Shown here: positions 1-8,049 of the stretch, piece after piece | Layout of the letters: each line of letters starts with the position of its first letter | Position numbering within the stretch: the first letter of the stretch is position 1 | Assembly (NCBI GenBank): GCA_963834945.1 | Contig: CAWIDT010000007.1 | Location: 426,318 to 490,317 of the forward strand | Length of the DNA stretch: 64,000 nucleotides | DNA from: R-RK-3 sp963834945 | GTDB taxonomy: Bacteria; Pseudomonadota; Alphaproteobacteria; Rhizobiales; Rhodomicrobiaceae | Reading direction: 5' to 3' | Position numbers and translations under genes: made by a program | The notes under the pieces: model-generated | Told to the model about the DNA's origin: nothing | What the model saw: only the letters and a program-made list of their open reading frames with translations | Databases searched by the model: none

Positions 1-1
1 T

Positions 2-499
2 TTCGACTGCTCGCTCTTGTCCTTCCTCGAAATCGACCGGCAGGGCTCGGTCAACGTGTCCAAGCTGGGCGTGCGCCCGCATGTCACGGCCGGGGCAGGG
101 GGCTTCGTGGACATCACCGCGCGGGCAAAGAAGATCGTCTTCTCCGGCTATTTCACCGCCGGGGCAGCGCTTTCCGTAGCCGATGGCGCTCTGGCGATCG
201 GGAAGGAGGGTAAGGTGAAGAAGCTGGTCGAGGCGGTGGAGCAGGTTTCGTTCTCGGGACGGCGCGCCGTCGCCCAGGGTCAGGATATCACCTATGTCAC
301 CGAGCGCTGCGTCATGCGGCTGATGCCGGAGGGGGTGACGGTGACGGAGATCGCGCCGGGCGTCGATCTTGAGCGCGACGTGCTGGCGCAGGCGATGTTT
401 CCGCTGCGCATCGCCGAAAATCTGGCGGTGATGGATGGCGCGCTGTTCCGCCCCGAACCAATCGGGCTGACGCTGGCGGCGCGGGAGGCGGGCCGATGA
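2..499 (+). CDS. Acyl-CoA:acetate/3-ketoacid CoA transferase, YdiF type (3' end only)
   Basis: This is the C-terminal part of a family I CoA transferase that moves CoA between acetate or short acids and acyl or ketoacyl groups. The frame is open from base 2, so the N-terminal half, with the catalytic glutamate, lies outside the window. The visible part has the beta-subunit-like end of the YdiF fusion proteins, including GGFVDIT, the VTYVTERCV-like stretch (here DITYVTERCV) and the closing GVDLERDVLA...MDGALFRPEPIGL. The stop overlaps the next start (ATGA), so it is translationally coupled to the crotonase and probably shares its acyl-CoA pathway. The family is clear; the exact substrate is not. 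Confidence 0.85.
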   Translation, partial: FDCSLLSFLEIDRQGSVNVSKLGVRPHVTAGAGGFVDITARAKKIVFSGYFTAGAALSVADGALAIGKEGKVKKLVEAVEQVSFSGRRAVAQGQDITYVTERCVMRLMPEGVTVTEIAPGVDLERDVLAQAMFPLRIAENLAVMDGALFRPEPIGLTLAAREAGR

Positions 500-1269
500 G
501 CGAGCATGTCGCCCTTTCCATCGAGGGGCATCTGGCGCGCATCACCTTACGGCGCCCCGATAAGCTCAATGCGCTCGACCGCGCCATGGTGGTCGCGCTC
601 GCCGACGCCGCGGAGGCCATCGAGGCCGCGAGCGGAGTGCGCGCCGCGATCCTGAGCGGCGAGGGCCGCGCGTTTTGCGCGGGCGGCGATATCGCGGCCT
701 GGGGCGGGCTGCCGCCGCTGGAGATGTGGCGCGACTGGACGCGCGTCGGGCATCGCGCGTTCGAGGCACTGGCGCGGCTGCGGGTGCCGCTGATCGCGGC
801 GCTCACCGGCCACGCCTTCGGCGGCGGGTTGGAACTGGCTGCCACCGCCGATATCCGCATCTTCGAGACCGGCTTCAAATTCGGGCTGCCTGAGACCGGG
901 CTCGGCATGGTGCCGGGGTGGTCGGGCACGCAGCGCCTGGTGCGCCGGTTTGGAGCGCAGACGGTGCGGCGGATGGCGCTCACGGGCAAGATGTTCACCG
1001 CCGAGGAGGCGCTCGCATTAGGCCTCGTCGACGAGGTCGTCGGTCCCGGCGAGGCATTGGCGCGTGCGGAGGCTGTCGCTGCGGAGGTCGCGGCGCGCGG
1101 GCCGGTCGCGGTGCAGATCGTCAAGTCGATGATCAACGCGGCCGAGGGCGAAGACCGCGACGCCCCCATCGAGGGCATTGCCGGAGCGCTGACCGCCATG
1201 ACCGACGATCTCGCGGAGGGCGTCGCCGCGTTCCGGGCCAAGCGCGCAGCCCAGTTTACCGGACGTTAG
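496..1269 (+). CDS. Enoyl-CoA hydratase/isomerase family protein (crotonase)
   Basis: A 257-residue crotonase-fold protein, the usual length. The oxyanion-hole motifs are present: the first around FCAGGDI (about residue 57) and the second in HAFGGGLELA (about residue 108). PETGLGMVPGWSGTQRL matches the classic hydratase block. The first catalytic glutamate region reads GGLELAAT and the second PETGLG, so hydratase activity is plausible, but isomerase or other crotonase chemistry cannot be excluded. The start overlaps the end of the CoA transferase by four bases, and an SDR gene follows 22 bases downstream. This order suggests beta-oxidation-like breakdown of an unusual acid. Confidence 0.9.
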   Translation: MSEHVALSIEGHLARITLRRPDKLNALDRAMVVALADAAEAIEAASGVRAAILSGEGRAFCAGGDIAAWGGLPPLEMWRDWTRVGHRAFEALARLRVPLIAALTGHAFGGGLELAATADIRIFETGFKFGLPETGLGMVPGWSGTQRLVRRFGAQTVRRMALTGKMFTAEEALALGLVDEVVGPGEALARAEAVAAEVAARGPVAVQIVKSMINAAEGEDRDAPIEGIAGALTAMTDDLAEGVAAFRAKRAAQFTGR

Positions 1270-1291
1270 GAGACAAGCAGATGGTGCGGCG

Positions 1292-2068
1292 ATGACCTCT
1301 GGGGCGCGGCCAGTCGCTCTTATCACCGGCGCGCGGCGCGGCATCGGCCGGGCTTGCGGCGAGGCGCTGGCGCGCGCGGGCTTCGACATCGCCGCCACCG
1401 ATCTCGTGCTCGACGCGGCGAGCGAGGCCGCCCAAGCCGCCTTCGCCGAGGCAGGCGCTGAGGCGGCATTCCTGGCGCATGATGTCGCCGATATCGGCAG
1501 CCATGCCGGAATGATCGCTGCGGTGATGCAGCGCTTCGGGCGGCTCGACTGTCTCATCAACAATGCCGGGCGCGGCGCGGTGGTGCGCGGCGATCTGCTC
1601 GACCTGACGCCGGAGAATTACGACGCGGTGGTGAACGTCAATCTGCGCGGCACGCTGTTTCTTACTCAGGCTGCCGCCAGGGCGATGCTCGCGCATGGCG
1701 AGAGGGGCCATCCACGGTCGATCGTCACGATCACCTCGGCATCGGCGGAGATGGCCTCGCCCGACCGGGCCGATTACTGTGTGTCGAAAACCGGGCTTTC
1801 AATGGCGATGCGCAACTTCGCGCTGCGGCTGGCGCCGGAGGGGATCGCGGTGTTCGAAATCCGGCCCGGCATCATCCGCACCGACATGACGGCACCGGTG
1901 GCGGAGCGCTACGATGCGCGTATCGCCGACGGCCTTGTCCCGGCGCGACGGTGGGGCGAACCTGCCGATGTCGGCGAAGCTGTCGCGGGTCTTGCATCAG
2001 GCGCGTTCCGCTATGCGACGGGAAGCGTCATCTGTGTGGATGGCGGCCTGTTGCTGCCGCGTCTATAA
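1292..2068 (+). CDS. Short-chain dehydrogenase/reductase (3-ketoacyl-ACP reductase-like)
   Basis: A 258-residue classical SDR. The Rossmann motif TGARRGIG lies near residue 11, NNAG near 90, the catalytic serine in TITSASAEM near 145, and the YxxxK pair in YCVSK near 160. FEIRPGIIRTDMT after the active site is typical of FabG-like enzymes. The Arg-Arg in the glycine motif and the Asp after the second strand give mixed signals on NADP versus NAD use. It sits in the same operon as the crotonase and the GMC oxidoreductases, so it probably interconverts a hydroxy and a keto intermediate of the same pathway. Confidence 0.9.
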   Translation: MTSGARPVALITGARRGIGRACGEALARAGFDIAATDLVLDAASEAAQAAFAEAGAEAAFLAHDVADIGSHAGMIAAVMQRFGRLDCLINNAGRGAVVRGDLLDLTPENYDAVVNVNLRGTLFLTQAAARAMLAHGERGHPRSIVTITSASAEMASPDRADYCVSKTGLSMAMRNFALRLAPEGIAVFEIRPGIIRTDMTAPVAERYDARIADGLVPARRWGEPADVGEAVAGLASGAFRYATGSVICVDGGLLLPRL

Positions 2069-2089
2069 CGCCGCGACGAGGGAGGGAGC

Positions 2090-3727
2090 ATGGTCGATTA
2101 TGTCATTGTCGGCGGCGGCTCGGCAGGCTGCGTGCTGGCCAACCGGCTCAGCGAGGACAAGGACGTGTCCGTGATGCTGCTCGAAGCGGGGGGCCGCGAC
2201 TGGCATCCGTTCTACGGCATCCCGGCAGGCTTTGCGAAAATGACCAAGGGCATCGGCGCCTGGGGATGGGAGACGGTGCCGCAGCGGCATATGCAGGGCC
2301 GGGTGCTGCGCTATACGCAGGCCAAGGTGATCGGCGGCGGCTCCACCATCAACGCCCAGATTTATACGCGCGGGCATGCGCTCGATTACGATGGCTGGGC
2401 GCGCGATGACGGCTGCGAAGGCTGGAGCTATGCCGAGGTGCTCGCCTATTTCAAGCGCGCCGAGGACAATCAGCGCTTCGTCAACGCCTATCACGCCCAT
2501 GGCGGACCGCTCGGCGTCTCGATGCCGATTTCGCCGCTGCCGATCTGCGACGCCTATTTCCGCGCCGCGCAGGAGATGGGCATTCCCTATAATGATGATT
2601 TCAACGGCGCGCGCCAGGAGGGCGTCGGCTTCTATCAGCTGACGCAGCGCGGTGCGCGCCGCTCATCCACGGCCAGCGCCTATCTGGCGCCGATCCGCGG
2701 CCGCGCCAACCTGACGGTGCGCACCGGGGCGACGGCGACGCGGGTCGTGATCGAGCGGGGCCGCGCGGTGGGCGTCGAGATCGCGGAGAAGGGCGGCCTC
2801 AGCGTCATCCGTGCCGAGCGCGAGGTGCTGGTGGCCAGCGGCACCATCGGCAGCCCCAAGCTGCTGATGCAGTCGGGTATCGGGCCGGGCGACCACCTCA
2901 AGGCGGTCGGCGTGGCCGTCGTCCACGATCTGCCCGGCGTCGGCGGCAATCTGCAGGATCATCTCGATCTGTTCGTCATCGCCGAATGCACCGGCGAGCA
3001 CACTTACGACAATGTCGCCAAGCTGCATCGCTCAGCTTGGGCGGGGCTGCAATACCTCCTCTTCCGGCAAGGGCCTGTCGCGTCGAGCCTGTTCGAGACC
3101 GGCGGCTTCTGGTGGGCGGACAAGTCGGCGCGCTCGCCGGACATCCAGTTGCATCTGGGGCTGGGCTCCGGCATCGAGGCAGGTGTTGCGGCGATGCCCA
3201 ATGGGGGCGTGACGCTCAATTCAGCCTTCCTGCGACCCCGCTCGCGTGGAACCGTGCGGCTGGCGAGCAGCGATCCCATGGCGGCGCCGCTGATCGATCC
3301 CAACTATTGGGCCGACCCTTATGACCGGAAGATTTCCATCGACGGCTTGCGGCTGGCGCGCGAGATCATGAGCCAGGATGCGCTGAAAGCCTTCGTGCTC
3401 GCGGAACGGCTGCCGGGTCCGGCAAAGCTTTCGGATGCCGATCTGTTCGACTACGGTTGCCGGCACGCCAAGACCGACCATCACCCGGTCGGCACCTGCC
3501 GCATGGGGCATGGAGACGAAGCGGTGGTGTCGCCCGATCTGACATTGCGCGGCATCGACGCCTTGCGGGTCTGCGATGCCTCGATCATGCCGGCGATCAT
3601 ATCTTCCAACACCAACGCGCCGGCCATCATGATCGGCGAAAAGGCGTCGGACCTGATCCTGGGCCGCCGGCCGCTGCCTGTGGTGGCTTTGCCCGCGCGC
3701 AGACCTATGACCGTGGGAGCCGGATGA
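2090..3727 (+). CDS. GMC family FAD-dependent oxidoreductase (choline/alcohol dehydrogenase-like)
   Basis: A 545-residue glucose-methanol-choline oxidoreductase. The FAD-binding N-terminus reads VGGGSAGCVLANRLSED. GMC signature 1 is KVIGGGSTINAQIYTRG and signature 2 is SGTIGSPKLLMQSGIG. The C-terminal active-site block TDHHPVGTCRMG carries the catalytic histidine, followed by NTNAPAIMIGEKASD. The family oxidises alcohols to aldehydes or ketones with FAD. No signal peptide is visible, so it is probably cytoplasmic. A GGGAGGG ribosome site lies six bases before the ATG. The stop overlaps the start of a second, different GMC gene (ATGA), an unusual tandem. Confidence 0.9.
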   Translation: MVDYVIVGGGSAGCVLANRLSEDKDVSVMLLEAGGRDWHPFYGIPAGFAKMTKGIGAWGWETVPQRHMQGRVLRYTQAKVIGGGSTINAQIYTRGHALDYDGWARDDGCEGWSYAEVLAYFKRAEDNQRFVNAYHAHGGPLGVSMPISPLPICDAYFRAAQEMGIPYNDDFNGARQEGVGFYQLTQRGARRSSTASAYLAPIRGRANLTVRTGATATRVVIERGRAVGVEIAEKGGLSVIRAEREVLVASGTIGSPKLLMQSGIGPGDHLKAVGVAVVHDLPGVGGNLQDHLDLFVIAECTGEHTYDNVAKLHRSAWAGLQYLLFRQGPVASSLFETGGFWWADKSARSPDIQLHLGLGSGIEAGVAAMPNGGVTLNSAFLRPRSRGTVRLASSDPMAAPLIDPNYWADPYDRKISIDGLRLAREIMSQDALKAFVLAERLPGPAKLSDADLFDYGCRHAKTDHHPVGTCRMGHGDEAVVSPDLTLRGIDALRVCDASIMPAIISSNTNAPAIMIGEKASDLILGRRPLPVVALPARRPMTVGAG

Positions 3728-5238
3728 AACGCAACGAAGACATCGACATCGCCATCATCGGGTCCGGCATGGGCGGCGCGAGCTTCGCCGCCGGCATCGC
3801 GCCGAGCGGGGCACGCATCCTCATCCTTGAGCGCGGCGAACGCCTCGTCGACCACGCGGACACGCGGGACGCGCGGGCGATTTTCCAGCGCGGTGTATTT
3901 CGCCCGAAGGAGACATGGTACGAGCCCGGCGGCCAGGGCTTCAATCCGGGCAATTATTATTATGTCGGCGGCGCGACCAAGCTGTATGGCGCGGTGCTGA
4001 TCCGCTATCGCGCCGAGGATTTCCGTCCCATCCAATATGCCGAGGGCGCCACGCCCGGCTGGCCATTCGACTATGACGAGATCGAGCCGTGGTACGGTCG
4101 CGCCGAAGCGCTGTATCAGGTGCGCGGACGGCTCGGCGAAGATCCGACGGAACCGAGGCATTCGAACGATTACGCCTTTCCGCCGGTGCCGGACGAGCCG
4201 GCCATCGCCGATGTGCGCGAGCGGCTGAAGCGCGCCGGAATGCATCCGTTCTCGCTGCCGCTCGGGGTCGACATCGACCGCTGGCTTGCCCGCGCCAAGA
4301 CACCTTGGGATGCATTCCCCGATACCGGCGCCGGCAAGATGGATGCCGAAAGCTGCGGCCTCGCCAGCGCGCTCGCCCACGATAACGTCACGCTGGAGAC
4401 CGGCTCCCGAGTGACGAAGCTGGAAACCGACCCGGCCGGCAAGCGCATCACAGCGGTAGTTTACGAGCAAAACGGTGAAACCGTCCGCATCGCGCCGCGC
4501 CTCGTTGTGCTTGCGGCGGGCGCGGTCAATTCGGCGCTGCTGCTGCTGGCCTCGGCCAATGCCGCGATGCCCACGGGCCTTGCCAATCGCGCCGATCAGG
4601 TCGGGCGGCATTTCATGAACCACAACAGCTCGGCGGCGCTGGCGATTCACCCGTTCCGGCGGAACGATTCGGTCTATCAGAAGACCATCGGCTGCAATGA
4701 CTTCTATCTCGATGACGGACATGGTGGCCCGCCGCTCGGCAATGTGCAATTGCTCGGCAAGATTTCCGGCACCATCCTCAAATCGCAATTGCGCCGGGCG
4801 CCCGAGCCCGCGCTCGACCTGCTCGCCAACCGTGCGGTCGATTTCTACCTGATGAGCGAGGATCTGCCCTCGCCGAAAAGCCGGGTCTGGCTCGACGGAT
4901 CACGCATCGTGCTCGACTGGCGGGCCTCCAACATGGCCGCGCAGAAGGGCCTGGTGGCGCGGATGCGCGAGGTGCTGCGCGCTGCGGGATTTCCCATCGT
5001 GCTGGTGAAGCCGTTCGACCGGCGCACGCCGTCGCACCAATGCGGCACCGTCCGCATGGGCGCCGGTCCCGCCAAGGCCGCCGTCGATCCCCATTGCCGC
5101 TCATTCGACCATGCCAATCTGTTCATCGTCGATGCGAGCGTGCTGCCGACCTCGGCGGCGGTCAATCCGTCGCTGACGGTGGCGGCGCTGGCACTGCGGG
5201 CGGCGGAGTATGTCCGCGGCAGCGAGCTGAAAGGTTAG
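3724..5238 (+). CDS. Second GMC-type FAD-dependent oxidoreductase (divergent subfamily)
   Basis: A 504-residue flavoenzyme of the looser GMC group that resembles gluconate or sorbose dehydrogenase large subunits. The N-terminal dinucleotide motif is IIGSGMGGASFA. YYVGGATKLYGAVLIRYR replaces the usual GMC signature 1, and LAAGAVNSALLLLASAN matches the second region. The C-terminal motif is SHQCGTVRMG, then VDASVLPTSAAVNPSLT. Here a glutamine stands where the upstream gene has the His-Pro pair. The start is the ATG overlapping the upstream stop; the frame is open further upstream, but that part is antisense-like noise. Co-translation with the first GMC gene suggests two successive oxidations of one substrate. 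Confidence 0.85.
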   Translation: MKRNEDIDIAIIGSGMGGASFAAGIAPSGARILILERGERLVDHADTRDARAIFQRGVFRPKETWYEPGGQGFNPGNYYYVGGATKLYGAVLIRYRAEDFRPIQYAEGATPGWPFDYDEIEPWYGRAEALYQVRGRLGEDPTEPRHSNDYAFPPVPDEPAIADVRERLKRAGMHPFSLPLGVDIDRWLARAKTPWDAFPDTGAGKMDAESCGLASALAHDNVTLETGSRVTKLETDPAGKRITAVVYEQNGETVRIAPRLVVLAAGAVNSALLLLASANAAMPTGLANRADQVGRHFMNHNSSAALAIHPFRRNDSVYQKTIGCNDFYLDDGHGGPPLGNVQLLGKISGTILKSQLRRAPEPALDLLANRAVDFYLMSEDLPSPKSRVWLDGSRIVLDWRASNMAAQKGLVARMREVLRAAGFPIVLVKPFDRRTPSHQCGTVRMGAGPAKAAVDPHCRSFDHANLFIVDASVLPTSAAVNPSLTVAALALRAAEYVRGSELKG

Positions 5239-5280
5239 GTTTACGCTCGGCTCACCTGCAAACGCTCGTCGCCCCGGCCC

Positions 5281-5487
5281 CCGGATTAGGGGTCCAGCAT
5301 CCCAAAATCCCCGTGAAAACGGGGATCCAGTAAGCTATTGAACCTCCGATGCTGGATCCCCGCCTGCGCGGGGATTTCGAAAAGGAGTCTTCGTCAAAAA
5401 AATCATTTCGTTCTAATTCGGTCGCCGCGACTCGATGCGGGTTAGGATTGGTCCCCGGATCTCCGCTGCGCGTCGTCCGGGGCGACA
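5281..5487. repeat. Intergenic palindromic repeats (GGATCCCCG-type hairpins)
   Basis: This gap between convergent genes holds two perfect hairpins, at 5307-5326 (ATCCCCGTGAAAACGGGGAT) and 5356-5375 (ATCCCCGCCTGCGCGGGGAT). They are nested in a larger inverted repeat whose arms, CGGGGATCCAG at 5320 and CTGGATCCCCG at 5352, face each other. A third element at 5452-5487 has GTCCCCGGA facing TCCGGGGCGAC. Elements like these are scattered between genes in many Hyphomicrobiales genomes. They could also act as a bidirectional terminator here, because the operon on the left and the stress-protein gene on the right converge on this spot. Confidence 0.7.
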
Positions 5488-5527
5488 GAACCCAAGGCCG
5501 GCCGCGCCGCGTCGGTTCATCTCGCCG

Positions 5528-6376
5528 TCACTGCGGCCGGATCACCAGCACGTCGCAGAGGCGTTGATTGATCAGGTCGGTGGTGACGCTGCCCAGGAGG
5601 GTTCGGCTCAGGCCGGTTCTGCCATGCGTGCCCAGCACCAGCAGATCGGCGGCGCGCCTATCGATCTGCATGGCAAGGGCGTTGCGCGGACCGCCCTGCT
5701 CGGCGATGGTCTTGACCGTGACCTGCGGCAGCCCGGCCTGGAGCGCCGCACGCTGAAAGAGCTGGCTTTCCTCCGATACGAGACTCTTGAGCTTTTGCTC
5801 CGTCAGGGCGGCTTCGTCGGTTCCGCCATCATAGGCGTGGACGAGGTTCAGCGTCGCCTCGGGGGCGATCAGCACCGCCGCCCGGATCGCGGCCCGCGAC
5901 AAAGGCGAAAAATCGATGCCGACGACAGCCGTGCGATAGGGGACGCCCGCGGCGTTCCGCACCAGCAGCACTGGAACTTTGCTGTGTCCGATGACCGCTT
6001 CGGCAAGGGTGCCTTCGATGGCCAGGTTCTCGCGCAGCAGCCGGTCGTGCAGCCCGATGACGATACAATCGGCATTCGACATCACCGCCCGCTCGACGAT
6101 GTCGGTGTCGGCGTTCCCGACCACCATGTCGATCGTCACATTGACCTTGTCGGCGAACGGCATCGCCGCCAGCTTTTCGCGAAGCACGTCTTCGCGGCTG
6201 GCGGTAATTTCGGCTTGCGCCTCGGGGGGCAGGCCCTCTTCCATCACATGCACGACGTCCAGTTCGGCCCCATGCGCCGCGGCGAGTTGCAGAGCGCGTT
6301 CGATCGCATGGTCGGAATGGCCGGAAAGGTCGGTGGCGACAAGCACCTGCTTGAGCACCGAGGTATAAAGCGACAT
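5528..6376 (-). CDS. Universal stress protein with two UspA domains
   Basis: A 282-residue protein made of two tandem UspA domains (about residues 8-145 and 150-280). The second domain keeps the ATP-binding loop G-x2-G-x9-G-S/T (GTHGRTGLSRTLLGS) followed by the closing strand DVLVIRP. The first domain lacks a clear copy of that loop (VIGLHDRLLRENLAIEGT). UspA proteins bind nucleotides and help survival during starvation and other stress in the cytoplasm. It is a single gene, divergent from the lipoprotein gene and convergent with the catabolic operon. The overlapping long plus-strand frame is only its shadow. Confidence 0.9.
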   Translation of the reverse strand: MSLYTSVLKQVLVATDLSGHSDHAIERALQLAAAHGAELDVVHVMEEGLPPEAQAEITASREDVLREKLAAMPFADKVNVTIDMVVGNADTDIVERAVMSNADCIVIGLHDRLLRENLAIEGTLAEAVIGHSKVPVLLVRNAAGVPYRTAVVGIDFSPLSRAAIRAAVLIAPEATLNLVHAYDGGTDEAALTEQKLKSLVSEESQLFQRAALQAGLPQVTVKTIAEQGGPRNALAMQIDRRAADLLVLGTHGRTGLSRTLLGSVTTDLINQRLCDVLVIRPQ

Positions 6377-6708
6377 GGCAAGGTCTCCCGCGAGTCGGAT
6401 TTCGCTGATGTGAGTCTAATCGGGCTTATTTGCAGCCTCTGCAAGTGTCAGTGCTCCAGAATCGCCGCTAGACGCTTGGCAGGGTTGGGGATTTGGTGTG
6501 CAGCATCACGCGGCGGCATGATGATGTCAAAAATCCTGCCGTACCCAATCGGCAACAATGAGCCAAAAATGCTTCACCCGCCTGTTCATTAATCGTTTGA
6601 ACGTGGCCTGTGCCGATGTCTTCCGATAAATTCGGCGCGGGGAAGCGGGGCAAGTGGGACTATAGCGACGGCCGCACCCCTCGCGCGGGTTTTGAGTGTT
6701 GGGGTGGC
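6377..6708. other. Divergent intergenic region, no gene seen
   Basis: About 330 bases separate the start of the minus-strand stress-protein gene from the chosen start of the plus-strand lipoprotein gene. The stretch is less G+C-rich than its flanks and must hold both promoters. I could not fix a convincing -35/-10 pair or an operator by eye. The lipoprotein frame is open back to 6610, but those extra residues do not look like protein. Confidence 0.5.
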
Positions 6709-8049
6709 ATGTCTCTCGTTTGTGACCGATCGGGTTCATTGGCGTCCTCGGTTCGCGCGAAGGTGGCGCAAATCAGCAAGGGCGCATTGGCCGCCATGGC
6801 GTGTCTGGCGCTATCCGCCTGTGCCTTCACCGACGGCACGGTCGACGGGCGCTACGATACGATCAACCGCAGCACCGATTCGGCGCGCAACCAAGCCATT
6901 CTGCTGAACATCGTACGCGCCAGCCGGGCCGAACCGCTGAACTTTGTGGCCTTCGCCAAAATCGGAGGCACCACATCGACCGGTCTGGGCGTGGGCCTGC
7001 CGTCCTTCATCGTCGGCCCGGATCGGGCTCTCAACCAGAGACAGACGTCGTTCGGGAACAGCACGCTGAACGGCAACGTATCCGCGAACAGCAATTTCGA
7101 TATCGCGATCCTGGAAAACCGCGATTTTTACAGCGCCCTGCTGACCCCGGTCGACGAAGTGGAACTGAATTTCTTCGAGCGGCAGGGCTATCCGCGCGAA
7201 TTGCTGTTCTGGCTGTTCGCGGACTCCATCCGCATCACCTATAAGGGCAAGACGGCGGAGTTCCGAAATGAGCCATCGGACGAGAAATCCTGCGAGTTCG
7301 TGCCGCAGCGCCGGTGTTTCGTGAATTATGTGGATGCCGCGATCGACACCGGTTTCCGCGTCGAGACGCGGGTGGTGCAGAAAGCGACAACCGGGTCGGA
7401 TGGGAAGGCGAAACTCGTGCCCAAGACCGAGGCGCGGACGTGCTTCGATCCGGTGCTCGCCGACCGCGCGAGGCGCGAGGTGCAGCAGGGCTTGCGGACG
7501 CGGCAGCCGCGGCTGGCGGGAACCGCGGTCAATCCCATTTGCGGCAGATCGCCATGGCCGAAAGAGGACGACCGGCCATCGGCCGGCGGCGGCGGGCACG
7601 GGCCGTCGTCCGGGGCGGGCGAGGGGCTGTTGTCGAACCGGCTGATCATCCAGTCGACGCCGCCGCAAAAGGCAATCCCGGAGGCGCGGTCGGCGCGGGG
7701 TTTCTCGGCTCCGGCGCCGGTTGGAGATACGGCGAAACAGGAATTTGAAATATCGACGCGCTCGACCTACGGCATCTACCAATATCTCGGCCGCATCCTG
7801 GCCCAGCACGCGATGAACCGGGTGCGGCTGGACGGAACCGGCAAGGATGACGCCCAGGTTCTGACCATTGTCGAAGACGGGTCGGTGCCGTGCTTCACCG
7901 AAGTCGAAGATTTTGGCAAGCGCTATTGCGTTCCCGCCGAGGGCGCCGAGAACACCAAGCGGATCATCAGCCTGCTGGCGCAGTTGCTGGCACTCAAGAC
8001 GCCGCAGAGCGACCTGCCGTTCACGCCGACGGTGCGGGTGACGCCTTAA
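6709..8049 (+). CDS. Putative lipoprotein of unknown function
   Basis: I do not recognise this 446-residue protein. From the ATG at 6709 it has a basic start, a short hydrophobic stretch (GALAAMACLALSAC) and a lipobox LSAC, so it is probably exported and lipid-anchored at about residue 38. The mature part starts with a polar region (NRSTDSARNQAILLNIVRA). It continues with a Gly/Ser-rich stretch and ends with a helical segment (IYQYLGRILAQHAMNRV). A cysteine-rich middle (CEFVPQRRCF, CFDPV) could form disulfides in the periplasm. The frame is open from 6610, but the lipobox supports the later start. Its stop overlaps that of the convergent flavoenzyme gene by four bases. Confidence 0.75.
   Translation: MSLVCDRSGSLASSVRAKVAQISKGALAAMACLALSACAFTDGTVDGRYDTINRSTDSARNQAILLNIVRASRAEPLNFVAFAKIGGTTSTGLGVGLPSFIVGPDRALNQRQTSFGNSTLNGNVSANSNFDIAILENRDFYSALLTPVDEVELNFFERQGYPRELLFWLFADSIRITYKGKTAEFRNEPSDEKSCEFVPQRRCFVNYVDAAIDTGFRVETRVVQKATTGSDGKAKLVPKTEARTCFDPVLADRARREVQQGLRTRQPRLAGTAVNPICGRSPWPKEDDRPSAGGGGHGPSSGAGEGLLSNRLIIQSTPPQKAIPEARSARGFSAPAPVGDTAKQEFEISTRSTYGIYQYLGRILAQHAMNRVRLDGTGKDDAQVLTIVEDGSVPCFTEVEDFGKRYCVPAEGAENTKRIISLLAQLLALKTPQSDLPFTPTVRVTP

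Noticed and set aside
3481..4788. 435-codon minus-strand frame opposite the second GMC gene
   Set aside because: Composition is that of an antisense shadow; the plus-strand gene has all family motifs.
5435..6592. Long plus-strand frame of 385 codons opposite the universal stress protein
   Set aside because: Its sequence is the antisense of a clear UspA gene in high-G+C DNA, and it has no family features or ribosome site.
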